Below are positions 8,151-17,320 of a stretch of 22,165 nt of DNA, piece by piece; the first letter of the stretch is position 1, and every line of letters begins with the position of its first letter. The notes below the pieces were generated by a model. It saw only the letters and a list, made by a program, of their open reading frames with translations. It made no database searches and was not told the origin of the DNA. Origin of the DNA: Stramenopiles sp. TOSAG23-3 (taxonomy: Eukaryota > Sar); assembly GCA_900128585.1 (NCBI GenBank), contig LT642259.1:4846-27010 (forward strand), written 5' to 3'. The translations under genes were made by a program, and so were the position numbers.

Positions 8151-10322
8151 TTAGCTCTCTTCCCCACTGCTGTAGAAACCACCATCGGCCCCAGATGCGT
8201 AAGCATCGCTATCAGTAGAGTAAAACGACGACTCTTGGTCCGAAGTGCTGCTGCCTGCACCGCCTGCAAAAGCTCTTCGCCGACCCCGGAGGCGGGTGTA
8301 ATCCTGTTCTTTCCACCACGGTTGAAATGTCCATACTGCCCGAGCCTCCAAAGTATTGTAAAAATTGCCCCCAAATAATACGATGGAGTCGTGACTAAAA
8401 TTGCATGCCCCGAAGCGCGACCTTTCTGTTGGCAAGAACGACGGCAGACCATTGTTTGCTTCGGCAGCATTGTCCAATGCAAGGACTTTCACTGACCGTT
8501 TAAAGGAATCTAATTGGCCACGTCTGGACTGTTCGACGACTTTTTCACGTATTTGTTTACTTTTATACAATCTTTTTAACGGTTTGTATGCCTTCAATGC
8601 GACCTTAGCAAGCTCAGAATTGCTGGATGCATCATTCAATGCTCGCATCATGTCATCTTTAGACGGTCCAAATGCTTTATCCTCGCCTTCATCGTTTTTT
8701 TTCTTTGCTGCCAGTTTCATACTTTTGTTGCTTGATACCTTTCCTTTCGCGTCCAACTCTGCTCGATTGTACAGAATTTCACAAAAGTATTCATAATTTA
8801 CTTGCCTCCAGCTATCATCAACGGAGGGTAGCAAGAGCGGCGTGCTCCAGCACAACGTTTCCAAATCAAGAATATGAATATCCATGACCTCATGGTACAT
8901 GTCCTTTTGGTCGCACACAGAGACCTTGCGTTTAGCAACTTTTGAGGGGACAATTCCTCCGACAATCATCATTTTCAATGATCGCCCAAAGTAGTTTTGC
9001 TCGTGCGACTCGTGTTTCGCGTCTGTCACGTCATCATCTACATCACTGTCAAAGCCTACGGTGATGGTGCCCTTTTTTACGCCCTGTGCGCCTCGTGCAC
9101 TTAAGAACGACCGGGACTTTTCGTACGGCTCTAATCGAACAGCAGAGTGGCCAAACCGAGGGGATGGTGGCGTACCACCCTGCGTAACAAACAGTTTTGT
9201 CTCCCCCCTTGTATGTTGACCTTTTTTCGGCACAACATTTCCCTTCTCCACCACTTCCTTTGCGAAGTAGACGGTGAACAAAGAATTTGTCGCTTCCCCC
9301 TTCCAAGTCCCCCCAAACATCAAGGCCTCTTCCCGACTTTCATTATATGCAACAATGCTGTGGCCGACTCGCGCGAATGCACTATTTTGGAGTTGCCTCC
9401 ATCGCATTTTCTCCGAACCAGTGTTCAATGCTAGACTATTTTCCTGGTACGCCCCATCGCTGTAGCCACCGACAATATAGAGGGTTCGCCCAAAGCAAAT
9501 AGCAGCATGTCCCATACGGGTCGTTCCAAGTTTGTTTGACTTACTTTGCAACGTAACGGGTTTCCACGTGCACCACTTTCCTTGGTCCGAGCCAATGGAC
9601 GGGGACGAGAGCATTTGGGCCAGTTGTGCAGCATCCACGGACAGATGCCATAATGCACTTGCACCAGGGGTTCCGTTGACTAAACCGCCAAACACCAAAA
9701 AGGACGAAGTATGAGAATTTGAGGGCCCAAAGGCGCTTTTTTCGTCATAAATTGGTGTCACAGTATGGCCATGAAATCCCGACTTTAAAAGAGGCGAGTG
9801 GTGCAGGCTTTTTGAGTTCGACATCTTGATAGCGCGCCACTGAAGGTCATCGTGGCGAGACGGGATCGCACCAGTTTCCGCGCCAACAGAAGTTTCATCT
9901 GAAACTTTGCCTCGGCACAGTACATACGCACCGTCAGAGTATGCTTTTTTCGATAGAGCCGATGATTCTGCATTGGATTTAACGTGTTTTGCAGACTTCA
10001 GGGAGGATCCGCCCAGAAGCAAAAACATCCTAATCGCTTTATGGGCAGAGCTTTGGGACTGCAATTGTTTGCTTAGAACTGGAGTCAATGTACAACCATG
10101 CCTAGCGGAAGGCCACACGTCTGGAAACTGCAATGGCAGGACGTCTTCAGTGGGGCTGACCACTGTGCTACTTCGTGAAATGGTAGCACCAGTATTTATT
10201 TGCCACGTAAAAGAAACGTCCAGGTCAGCATAGTGCAAGTCCCCAAACTGACGCTTTCGGTCACTTCCACCGAAAACGTACACCCGTTGCACGGGTACAT
10301 TAAGTGAATTTACCCCCCCCCC
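8151..10322 (-). CDS. Kelch-repeat protein, C-terminal part (second frame after the G tract)
   Basis: This frame carries the last seven-residue strand of kelch repeat 6 (VYVFGG) and repeats 7-12, with motifs such as RMFLLLGG, SFLVFGG, MGHAAICFGRTLYIVGG, VGHSIVAY...ALMFGG, RFGHSAV...MMIVGG and RFGACNF...IVLFGG. A helical, Lys-rich insertion of roughly 100 residues separates repeats 11 and 12. The tail is Ser/Asp/Glu-rich with two FYS-type motifs (SSFYST and GGFYSS). It has no start of its own: the nearest upstream in-frame start-like codon is a GTG at 10292, in the middle of a kelch strand, and the frame is closed by a stop at 10344-10346. It is therefore almost certainly the continuation of the frame at 10300-11523, shifted by one base at the G11 tract. 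The function is unknown; kelch propellers are usually protein-interaction platforms. Confidence 0.88.
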   Translation of the reverse strand, partial: GGGVNSLNVPVQRVYVFGGSDRKRQFGDLHYADLDVSFTWQINTGATISRSSTVVSPTEDVLPLQFPDVWPSARHGCTLTPVLSKQLQSQSSAHKAIRMFLLLGGSSLKSAKHVKSNAESSALSKKAYSDGAYVLCRGKVSDETSVGAETGAIPSRHDDLQWRAIKMSNSKSLHHSPLLKSGFHGHTVTPIYDEKSAFGPSNSHTSSFLVFGGLVNGTPGASALWHLSVDAAQLAQMLSSPSIGSDQGKWCTWKPVTLQSKSNKLGTTRMGHAAICFGRTLYIVGGYSDGAYQENSLALNTGSEKMRWRQLQNSAFARVGHSIVAYNESREEALMFGGTWKGEATNSLFTVYFAKEVVEKGNVVPKKGQHTRGETKLFVTQGGTPPSPRFGHSAVRLEPYEKSRSFLSARGAQGVKKGTITVGFDSDVDDDVTDAKHESHEQNYFGRSLKMMIVGGIVPSKVAKRKVSVCDQKDMYHEVMDIHILDLETLCWSTPLLLPSVDDSWRQVNYEYFCEILYNRAELDAKGKVSSNKSMKLAAKKKNDEGEDKAFGPSKDDMMRALNDASSNSELAKVALKAYKPLKRLYKSKQIREKVVEQSRRGQLDSFKRSVKVLALDNAAEANNGLPSFLPTERSRFGACNFSHDSIVLFGGNFYNTLEARAVWTFQPWWKEQDYTRLRGRRRAFAGGAGSSTSDQESSFYSTDSDAYASGADGGFYSSGEES

Positions 10323-11523
10323 CTGCTTGACATATTTTGCGAGTTAGGTTAGGGAACGACACCATTGTATGGCCAATTCGTGGGCACGGGGTACGCTTCC
10401 AGTAAATATTGTCCACTTCTGCCATCCTGGAGTCCTCTGCAACTGCATCTTTTGTCGTCGCCTTTCCGACAGATGGGATTTTCACCCATTTAATGCGATA
10501 TTCAGCAGTAGCCCCAAGAGTGGCCGAAGCTTTATCTGCATGAAACTCTAACACGAAAGTTTCATTGCAAAGCCCTGCACTGGCACCTGAGTCGTCTGCC
10601 TTCTTCTCTTTGTTTCTAATTGTGCCTCCAAAAACTAAAATTTTGTAGGGCTGACCGGTGCCAGTGATTGCAGATGGTGGAAGAGCACTGGTTCCATTAT
10701 TTGAACCCTGATTGCCACCGCCACCCTGTTTGCTTCCCCCCGAGTGCTTTGAAAGTGCACTTACATTTACGGAGCTCAAGCACGTGCTAGCATATAGGTA
10801 CCTGCATGAGGGAGGGTCAAAGGGCGCACGAAAAGAGGGGAGCTCCCACCATCGTTTCTCACCTACTAAGTTGACCATGAAGACGGACATGCAGGTATCA
10901 CTTGCGCTCCCACCTAAAACGATCAGATTGTTTCGAAGGACATGCAGGCTATAATTTGGGCTGGGCTTGGGAGCTGTTCCTGCTATGTTTGCAAGTTCCG
11001 ACCAATGACCAGTTTTAGGAGAAAATTCGTAGAGGTCATTGTAGTCATTGATACCATCGGTGCCACCAAAGAGAAACATGCGGTCTTCGAATGCGGTTGC
11101 ACTGTGACCCAGCCGAGAAGAGGGGGGGCGCCCAGTTGTTTTCACCACTTTCCAGGTTAAAGGATCGTTTGCCGTGTCTAAGCAAAACAGGTCATTGCCC
11201 CCCTTCACCCCGCCAAACACGTATATATCAGAACCAATGGCAACGGCAGTGTGCCGACTCCGGGCTGCAAATGCCCCTCCTCCTGATGTCGGTATACTCT
11301 CTCCTGTGCGCAGGGATGCGACATCCCAGCGAGCAGACATGGGGTTGCCGCTTTCTAAATCTCGAAGTTGAATTTTTTTTACATCACTAAAAAACTTTTC
11401 AGAATTGGTCCCGCCGATAATATACAAGTAGTCCCCAACTAAAGTGGAAGAATGAAAGTTGCGTGGGGGACACAATTTATTTGAGGAGTCAAAGCCAACG
11501 CAACGGGTCCATTCCAATGCCAT
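10300..11523 (-). CDS. Kelch-repeat protein, N-terminal part (frame broken at a G tract)
   Basis: The start is ATG 11523 (A at -3). The frame holds kelch repeats 1-5 and most of repeat 6: YLYIIGG, IYVFGG, LGHSATAFEDRMFLFGG, NLIVLGG, ILVFGG and PRIGHTMVSF. It then runs into eleven G and ends five codons later as GKFT-stop (407 aa). If the tract had ten G, reading would pass directly into VNSLNVPVQ and on to VYVFGG, restoring a normal repeat 6 and a single product of about 1,130 residues with twelve repeats, i.e. two six-bladed beta-propellers. Explanations, in order of likelihood: a homopolymer sequencing error, a slippery tract in the population, or a real disabling mutation. Both parts are otherwise open and well conserved in motif, which argues against an old pseudogene. 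No BTB, BACK, F-box or signal sequence is seen. Confidence 0.88.
   Translation of the reverse strand: MALEWTRCVGFDSSNKLCPPRNFHSSTLVGDYLYIIGGTNSEKFFSDVKKIQLRDLESGNPMSARWDVASLRTGESIPTSGGGAFAARSRHTAVAIGSDIYVFGGVKGGNDLFCLDTANDPLTWKVVKTTGRPPSSRLGHSATAFEDRMFLFGGTDGINDYNDLYEFSPKTGHWSELANIAGTAPKPSPNYSLHVLRNNLIVLGGSASDTCMSVFMVNLVGEKRWWELPSFRAPFDPPSCRYLYASTCLSSVNVSALSKHSGGSKQGGGGNQGSNNGTSALPPSAITGTGQPYKILVFGGTIRNKEKKADDSGASAGLCNETFVLEFHADKASATLGATAEYRIKWVKIPSVGKATTKDAVAEDSRMAEVDNIYWKRTPCPRIGHTMVSFPNLTRKICQAGGGGKFT
10313..10323. repeat. Homopolymer of 11 C (11 G in the coding strand) at the kelch frameshift
   Basis: Eleven consecutive C are read as G on the minus strand, exactly where the two kelch frames meet. 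Ten bases here would give one continuous frame. Confidence 0.93.
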
Positions 11524-12178
11524 ATTCCCTGTCTTTCAACAGGAGCAAGTACAACCCTTTGAAGCTTTTGAAAAAATCGGCGCACAGAATAATAAATATA
11601 TAATGAATATAAATGCCTGCTCACTTTTCGAATTTGGAAGGTACTTGTGAAAGACCCCCCTTCACATTTTTAATTCCTACTAAAAATCGATTTTATATTA
11701 CATTACGTAATCCATTTTTAAAAAAATAAATAATAAAAGAATCTAAAAAATAAGTAATATAAATATACATGTACACCTTGGTACATCACAAAATAATAAG
11801 AAGAGGAAAAAAAAAAGAAAAGAATTTTTTATAAATTAAAAAAAAAGATCACTCACCCCCACAATAACACAAAAAATAAAAAAACCACCACCCTCATTCC
11901 TTCTTAGGACTATCTTCAAGAAGGCTTCTTTTCGTATAATAAAAAACAAATTATATAGTGTAATACTTCGAGTATTATTACCAGTTATATTTAGGAATAA
12001 CATGGTATGATGGTAGACCTACCTCGTACATCTCAATTACACTATAAACACAGTACGTTCCTTACCTGGGTACAGGTACCTGGTACTGGTTATTGCTAGC
12101 AACACTTCGTAAGATAATAAAGTCGACCAAAGAATATAATAACACAATTAAAATATAAAAACAAACAAAAAAACAAAA
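11524..12178. other. AT-rich spacer, kelch promoter side and USP 3' side
   Basis: This 655-bp spacer lies between two minus-strand genes, so it should contain the USP 3' UTR and the kelch promoter. It is AT-rich with A-runs (about 11810-11885). A cluster of GGTAC/GTACC motifs at about 12045-12090 includes the perfect palindrome CAGGTACCTG (12073-12082). No coding or RNA gene is seen. Confidence 0.55.
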
Positions 12179-15100
12179 TCACTCGTCTTCCTCATTATTC
12201 CTGCGCTTGTAAAAAAGGACATACGCGTTGGCGGTAACCAGAGCCTTTTCGCTAATTTCCGACACGGAGGCATCGTCAAAACAGTACCATTTCTTTGTTC
12301 CTTGGTTTTTCGCGTAAGCAGTGTAATGGCCACCACCCAGCCCTCCCATGTGGTTGGAGATGGCGTACAGATCGTAAACCGAGCCTTTGTCGGCGTCTAT
12401 CGGACCAGTCACGTATGGCTCCATTTCCAAACCCTTGATAGGGAAGTGGACCACGCTAGTAACTTTCTCTCTGTGAACACTGTACGTCCCTCGCTCATAG
12501 CTAAATCGTTTGAGCTGGATAATCAAAATTTCGGGCAGACTCCATATTGCCATCTCTTTGAAAGCCTGGACGTGCTTCTTGCTAAAGGGGGAATACCACA
12601 TGTCGTTCTCGCCCAGTTGCTCTCTTGATTTGTATTTTTGTAGGCAAACGTCAAGGGTTAATTTTTTTGGGGAATTTGGGCTGGCGTTATCTGTATCGGC
12701 AACTTGACTTTCGTGCATTGGGGCACTCTTCCCTGAAAGTTTTGGAATACTAAGAATTTTGGTGCCTTCGTCGTTCACGAGCACCCTGATACAAAATTGC
12801 GAACTAGAGCTGCGGTAAGAGTACGAGTAGGAGGATCGCTTCTGCGCGCCAATTATATCCAAGAGGCGGACCGCGTCGTCGTTTGGGATGTCGTCGTATT
12901 CAGTGTACGCCTGTTGGTCGATCAGACGCAAATCAAAAAGTGACTTGGTTCCCTCGCCTACCTTTGCACCACTCTCGTCCCCGGTCAAAGGCGCTGTTTC
13001 AGCATCGCCTGAGGCCGAGACTTCGATATTGGTACCATTTAACAACGGCGATATAAGCTTGTCTACTTGATCCCAAACGTGCTTGCCTGAGGCGTCCGAC
13101 GGCAGGGTGAGAACTACCGGTTCTCCGATATTTTCTGGTTTGGCGTAAGTGCTGTAGGAGTACTTTACGTTCTGGCTAAACACAAGATAGACTTGGAAAG
13201 TCGGGCCGGCGGTCCCATCATTTGAAAGAGTTCCCGCCTCGCTGGACTCCGTTTCCTGCTGTTTCGAGGCGCCCTTGGATTTTTTGTGCTCTTTCCACAG
13301 TTTCAGGGCACTCCCTTGGGTAAAAGCATTCTCGTGATCCAGCTCATAGATTCTAATAATGTCGCCTCTCCCTAGAGATTTGACGTCGATGTTTACTTCA
13401 ACATTGTCGCTGTCACTCTCAGCTGGAAAGTACAACATTTTGTAAACTTTGTGGGCGTGCACTTCTACGCAGCAAAGCCTCGATAGAGGGATCGATGTGG
13501 CATCGGCGACAAGCTCTACGAATTTCTTCATCCCGCCTCTTTTGTCCGCCGTGAGGTCAAACACCCTCGCCGCCGCTGGCCCGCCGTTGCTACTGTTGGG
13601 GACGAACGTGACCGTCAGATCGTAGTCGTTTGAAATCGGTATAGGAACGCTTATACTACTGAAGGGATCAAACGTCACCGAGCTTTTTCCGTTGAAAGGA
13701 TCTGTTAAATGCGACCGCAACTGCCCGTACATTGTGTCGACGAAATGGCTACGGTTTCGTTGTAAGAACGCGTCCCAACTCTCTCTGGCCACGATTTCAT
13801 CGGGCCGACCCCCGTGCTCAACCCCCTCCGTGTAAGGCTTGTTCTTCACACGGTTTAAATCCTCGTGCAAAGAGTCTACTAACGCGTTCAACAATTCTTG
13901 GGAGTCCTGCTGTTGGTACCCTTGAAACTGCATGTTGACTCTTCCCATTTCCTCCTTCACCTCCCGCGGCGCGACGCTTTTGTCTTGCCCTTCCCACAGT
14001 TCTTTCAACAAGTTGGCATAGGACCTGGCAAGTTTCCCCCCCGTGCCAAGTATGTTTCTCAAATTAACATCCCCCTCGAATTTCCCGGACAAAAAAAAGT
14101 CTGTGACGACCGTCGTGTTGGACATACACTGCAATATGCTATTCATGTAGCAAGTGTTCCCCAGGTTCCTCAGCCCTACTAACCCAGGAGCTTCCGCTTC
14201 CCCCGAAGAGTTGTACATATTTCTCCTGTACAGACCGCCCGTCCCGCGACTTTTGGGTTTCTTTAAGTGCGTGTACAGCGGCATCAACCTTTCGCTGTTT
14301 AGGGGCACCCAGCACGCAAATTCTGGCCTTTCCATGAATTTGTTCTTTATATACACACGTTCGTTGCCTTCCACTGCGCGGTCAATTTTCTTCACGCTCG
14401 CCTCGAACCACCTCATGTTGCTGCCCCCCGCTTCAATCTCGCATTTGTACTCGATTCCCTCGTTCGCCTTCAGCTGGGACCGCCAATCAGGCACTTTTGT
14501 AAAGCGGGGCATGATCCGTTCGGACATTCGCGGTATCCATTCATCAAAAGTCGACTTCCACCCGTGGAAGTGTACCCTCAGCTCTTCTTCCGACTCCGCG
14601 TTGGGTTCTGCAGTGCTGTCGTAGTCCGGCCCCCGTGCAATCGGCCTTACGTCCATAACTTTGCTCTCAAACCATTTGGGAACGTACTCTGGTTCGTCTG
14701 GCTTTCGCTCTGGAGCAGTGTCTTGGGCATCGCAGGTATCCCCGACCTTTAGCCGGCTCCGCCACCCAGGTACGTCCTCGATTTCCACGTCGGCGTCCGC
14801 CTTTGGGCCTCGTATCCAATGCCCATCACGCCCTTTGCTTTCCAGCATAATGTCGTGCAAAGCAAGCGGTTCGTCGTCGTCGCCGATGTCGCTCGCTCTG
14901 TTGTTGTTCTGTTTTTTCTGGAACCAGGCCTTCAGGACATCCTGGGACAGGATTTTCCACGAATCGTCCTCCTCCGCGGCTTTCTCGTCCACTTCGCCAT
15001 CGTTCCCCTCCGGCGTCCGGCGGTACCACGCACGAAGTTTCAGCGCGTTCGTGGTGTCCAGTTGCACTTTTGCCTTGTCGATAACGTTGGGAAGGGTGTC

Positions 15101-15628
15101 TCTCTTTCCAAACACAAGGACGCGCTTTGGGGCGCTAGTATCGCGCTGACCGTTGCCGTTGTCGCAATTGAACAAGTTGCAGCACATGGGGTACAGGTCG
15201 ATGGTGACTTCCGTTCGCGAGAACATGGAGCGCTTCGGAAGTTCGTATGTCTCGCGTTTTATTTCGTGGGCCTCGCTGACGATTCCGTGCTCGGCTTTCA
15301 ACGTGAAGTACACGTCTTCGGGGACCAGTTCGTAGTCGAAAGACTCTTGCAAGTTTTGCTTCAGCGAACTCCACGGCAAGATCAAGTTTGGCGACAGAGG
15401 GTTCAACAAGTGCTCGTTGTCTATCTGGCCAGGGGCCGGGGCTGCGTCAGAGTCACGCAGGTGGAACGCTCTGGCCTGGTTGTACCACTTCAGGCTGAGC
15501 ACGTACCACTTTTCCCCTCGTTTGACCGGGCTTTGCCTCTGCCTCAGTTTGGATGCCAATTCTACCGCCGAAAGGGCAGTTGCTTTCTCCGCGCCATCAG
15601 CGCTTTGTCCAGACGCCAACGACGACAT
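12179..15628 (-). CDS. Ubiquitin-specific protease, USP4/11/15-like (DUSP-UBL) with two Tudor-knot-like domains
   Basis: This is a cysteine protease that removes ubiquitin. The ATG at 15628 is used (1149 aa); the frame extends 25 codons further only to a TTG. Domain order: DUSP (about 33-123, WYVLSLKWYNQ and PGQIDNEHLL), UBL (about 140-205), two Tudor-knot/chromo-barrel-like units (288-375, with KWFESKVMDV and VHFHGWKSTFDEWIP; 380-451, with RWFEASVKKID and CWVPLNSERLMP), then the USP catalytic domain. The Cys box is GLRNLGNTCYMN with nucleophile C493. QQDSQELL is at 573-580, the His box GGGHYTAY has H1101, and WYCFDDASVS has D1118. A second UBL-like insert (about 670-765) splits the catalytic domain, as in USP4/15. 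The catalytic triad is intact, but both zinc-finger CxxC pairs are missing (D643/N646 and S1013/S1016). The Tudor-knot units suggest chromatin or RNA targeting, which is inference. Confidence 0.95.
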   Translation of the reverse strand: MSSLASGQSADGAEKATALSAVELASKLRQRQSPVKRGEKWYVLSLKWYNQARAFHLRDSDAAPAPGQIDNEHLLNPLSPNLILPWSSLKQNLQESFDYELVPEDVYFTLKAEHGIVSEAHEIKRETYELPKRSMFSRTEVTIDLYPMCCNLFNCDNGNGQRDTSAPKRVLVFGKRDTLPNVIDKAKVQLDTTNALKLRAWYRRTPEGNDGEVDEKAAEEDDSWKILSQDVLKAWFQKKQNNNRASDIGDDDEPLALHDIMLESKGRDGHWIRGPKADADVEIEDVPGWRSRLKVGDTCDAQDTAPERKPDEPEYVPKWFESKVMDVRPIARGPDYDSTAEPNAESEEELRVHFHGWKSTFDEWIPRMSERIMPRFTKVPDWRSQLKANEGIEYKCEIEAGGSNMRWFEASVKKIDRAVEGNERVYIKNKFMERPEFACWVPLNSERLMPLYTHLKKPKSRGTGGLYRRNMYNSSGEAEAPGLVGLRNLGNTCYMNSILQCMSNTTVVTDFFLSGKFEGDVNLRNILGTGGKLARSYANLLKELWEGQDKSVAPREVKEEMGRVNMQFQGYQQQDSQELLNALVDSLHEDLNRVKNKPYTEGVEHGGRPDEIVARESWDAFLQRNRSHFVDTMYGQLRSHLTDPFNGKSSVTFDPFSSISVPIPISNDYDLTVTFVPNSSNGGPAAARVFDLTADKRGGMKKFVELVADATSIPLSRLCCVEVHAHKVYKMLYFPAESDSDNVEVNIDVKSLGRGDIIRIYELDHENAFTQGSALKLWKEHKKSKGASKQQETESSEAGTLSNDGTAGPTFQVYLVFSQNVKYSYSTYAKPENIGEPVVLTLPSDASGKHVWDQVDKLISPLLNGTNIEVSASGDAETAPLTGDESGAKVGEGTKSLFDLRLIDQQAYTEYDDIPNDDAVRLLDIIGAQKRSSYSYSYRSSSSQFCIRVLVNDEGTKILSIPKLSGKSAPMHESQVADTDNASPNSPKKLTLDVCLQKYKSREQLGENDMWYSPFSKKHVQAFKEMAIWSLPEILIIQLKRFSYERGTYSVHREKVTSVVHFPIKGLEMEPYVTGPIDADKGSVYDLYAISNHMGGLGGGHYTAYAKNQGTKKWYCFDDASVSEISEKALVTANAYVLFYKRRNNEEDE

Positions 15629-15820
15629 CCCTTTTTGCCAGAAACGCCTGTTTTTGAAAACTAAGTATTTGAAAACGAAGCGTGAGAAGGTTCTTACGCA
15701 CAAGATGTAGATATTGTTAGTAAACGTGTGCCAATAATAAGAACAACATAAATTTCCTTGACGTATGCGGAAACGTGAAGAAAGAAAGGGACGTCAACGT
15801 CAAATGATTAAACAATCAAT

Positions 15821-15848
15821 CTTTCCTTTCCTTCCTTTCCTTCCTTTC
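15821..15848. repeat. TTCC/TTTCC homopyrimidine repeat
   Basis: Twenty-eight consecutive pyrimidines are built of alternating CTTTC and CTTC units in the spacer upstream of the USP gene. Confidence 0.85.
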
Positions 15849-16671
15849 GACTTTTGAAAGTATGTATTTCTATATTTTATATATTATTTATTTAATTAAT
15901 AAAAAAAAAAAAGATTCTTCTTCTTCTTCCGATAATAAACCTAATTAATAATAAAAAATATTCATTCTTCTTCCTTCTACCCTTCTACTACCTTCGACCT
16001 CTTTAAAGGAATAAGGCATATCCATTCAAGATATATTGTACTTATCCTATTTTGTAATAGTTATAAATAGTTAATAAACAATATCAAATAAAAAAACAGA
16101 CTATTATTCATTTAGTACTATTTTCCTTAATTTATGAAGCAACGAGGAATCCTTTTTCTGGTTTTATAGTATTATAAGTATACACATTTACGTAGTTAAT
16201 TATTGTTATCGTAATTAATTATTATAACATGGATACACTATAGAATTAACACTTTGACACGCACAAGCCATACAAAATATATACTTGTTAGTATATTTAG
16301 AATATAGATATTATATAGGTTTTATAATATAATTTTTCAAGAATATTACAAACTGCGTACTACCTCCTTGTAATGAAAGTACACAGGTAATTAGAAAAAC
16401 AACTGAAATTTTAACTAAATACACAATGAGAATAGAGCGAATTAAACAAGCAGCCTCCCTCTTCCTTATTTTAACACTTGCTCTACTCCTGTTAAATACA
16501 ATACCATAACAATACCATACTTCTCTTTCTCTTTTCTTTATAAATAGGCTTTTTTTACGAGGCAGGTGGGGTCTTTTTTTATTATAATAAATAATAATAC
16601 AATGTATTTCATGAAGGACGTCAGCTGCCATGTGCTTGCTACACAGACAGCTGTCGTCTATTGAAGATGAT

Positions 16672-16903
16672 AGAAGAAGAAGAAAGAAGAAGAATTAAAA
16701 GAAGAAGAAAGAATTAAAAGAAAGAAGAAGAATTAAAAGAAGAAGAATTAAAAGAAGAAGAAGAAAGAATTAAAAGAAGAAGAAGAAAGAAGAAGAATTA
16801 AAAGAAGAAGAAGAAAGAAGAAGAAGAAAGAAGAAGAATTAAAAGAAGAAGAAAGAAGAAGAATGAAAGAAGAAGAATTAAAAAAAAAAAGAAGAAGAAG
16901 AAG
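16672..16903. repeat. GAA-rich repeat with eight interspersed AATTAAA elements
   Basis: About 230 bp consists only of A and G, apart from the TT of eight AATTAAA segments and one variant AATGAAA. The composite unit is (GAA)n-AATTAAAAG with variable numbers of GAA and GAAA. It lies about 420 bp upstream of the kinase ATG. Confidence 0.92.
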
Positions 16904-17320
16904 CGCTCATCATTTTTTCTTCTGCATCACCTTCTTCACTCTTCAATTTAGAAAAAAGGAAGAACCAATTTTGAAATGTAAAATATGTTAAGGCATTATT
17001 ATAATATATATATAGCTTAATGATAAAAATATAATGAAAAGATTAATTTAAAATTATTATAAGTATATTCCTTAATTCTTGTTCACGTTCTTCGTCGTTA
17101 TCGTGTCGTCGATCATCAACATATTATATAAGCTATATATATTTACTACAGAAAATTAGAAGAAGTTAGAAAAATGAAACATCCGTCAAAATGTAAAATA
17201 AATGGATGAACCAACGAATAATTAAAGTTCACGTTAGTGATAAGTCCAAGGCTAGTCCGCTCGTCGAACTAATATTTCTAGTGCAGTAGGTATTTGGTTT
17301 GCTCGCGACAGAAAAGGCCA

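Larger units (their letters stand above)
15629..17320. other. AT-rich spacer between divergent USP and kinase genes
   Basis: This 1.7-kb spacer must hold the promoters of both the USP gene (-) and the kinase gene (+). It contains a TTCC tract (15821-15848), a TTC tract near 15914-15928, a long GAA/AATTAAAAG repeat (16672-16903), an imperfect repeated TAATTAATTATT segment near 16195-16225, and a duplicated CAGCTG (16622-16627, 16649-16654). No credible coding frame or RNA gene is seen. Confidence 0.6.

Noticed and set aside
10250-10345. An intron as the cause of the kelch frame break
   Set aside because: A GT does follow the G tract, but any nearby AG acceptor would remove the conserved VYVFGG strand. 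A one-base homopolymer difference explains the break without loss.
8151-11523. Calling the kelch gene a pseudogene
   Set aside because: There is a single homopolymer difference only; all repeats are otherwise intact, so sequence error or a variable tract is more likely.
14154-14624. 156-codon + strand frame opposite the Tudor-knot region
   Set aside because: It is a shadow of the USP coding strand with no independent support.
14819-15664. 281-codon open frame on the + strand opposite the USP gene
   Set aside because: It is antisense to the DUSP, UBL and linker regions, shows no domain pattern and is explained by the codon composition of the USP gene.
15629-15703. 25-codon N-terminal extension of the USP
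   Set aside because: It begins with TTG; the first ATG is at 15628 and the DUSP domain lies well inside it.
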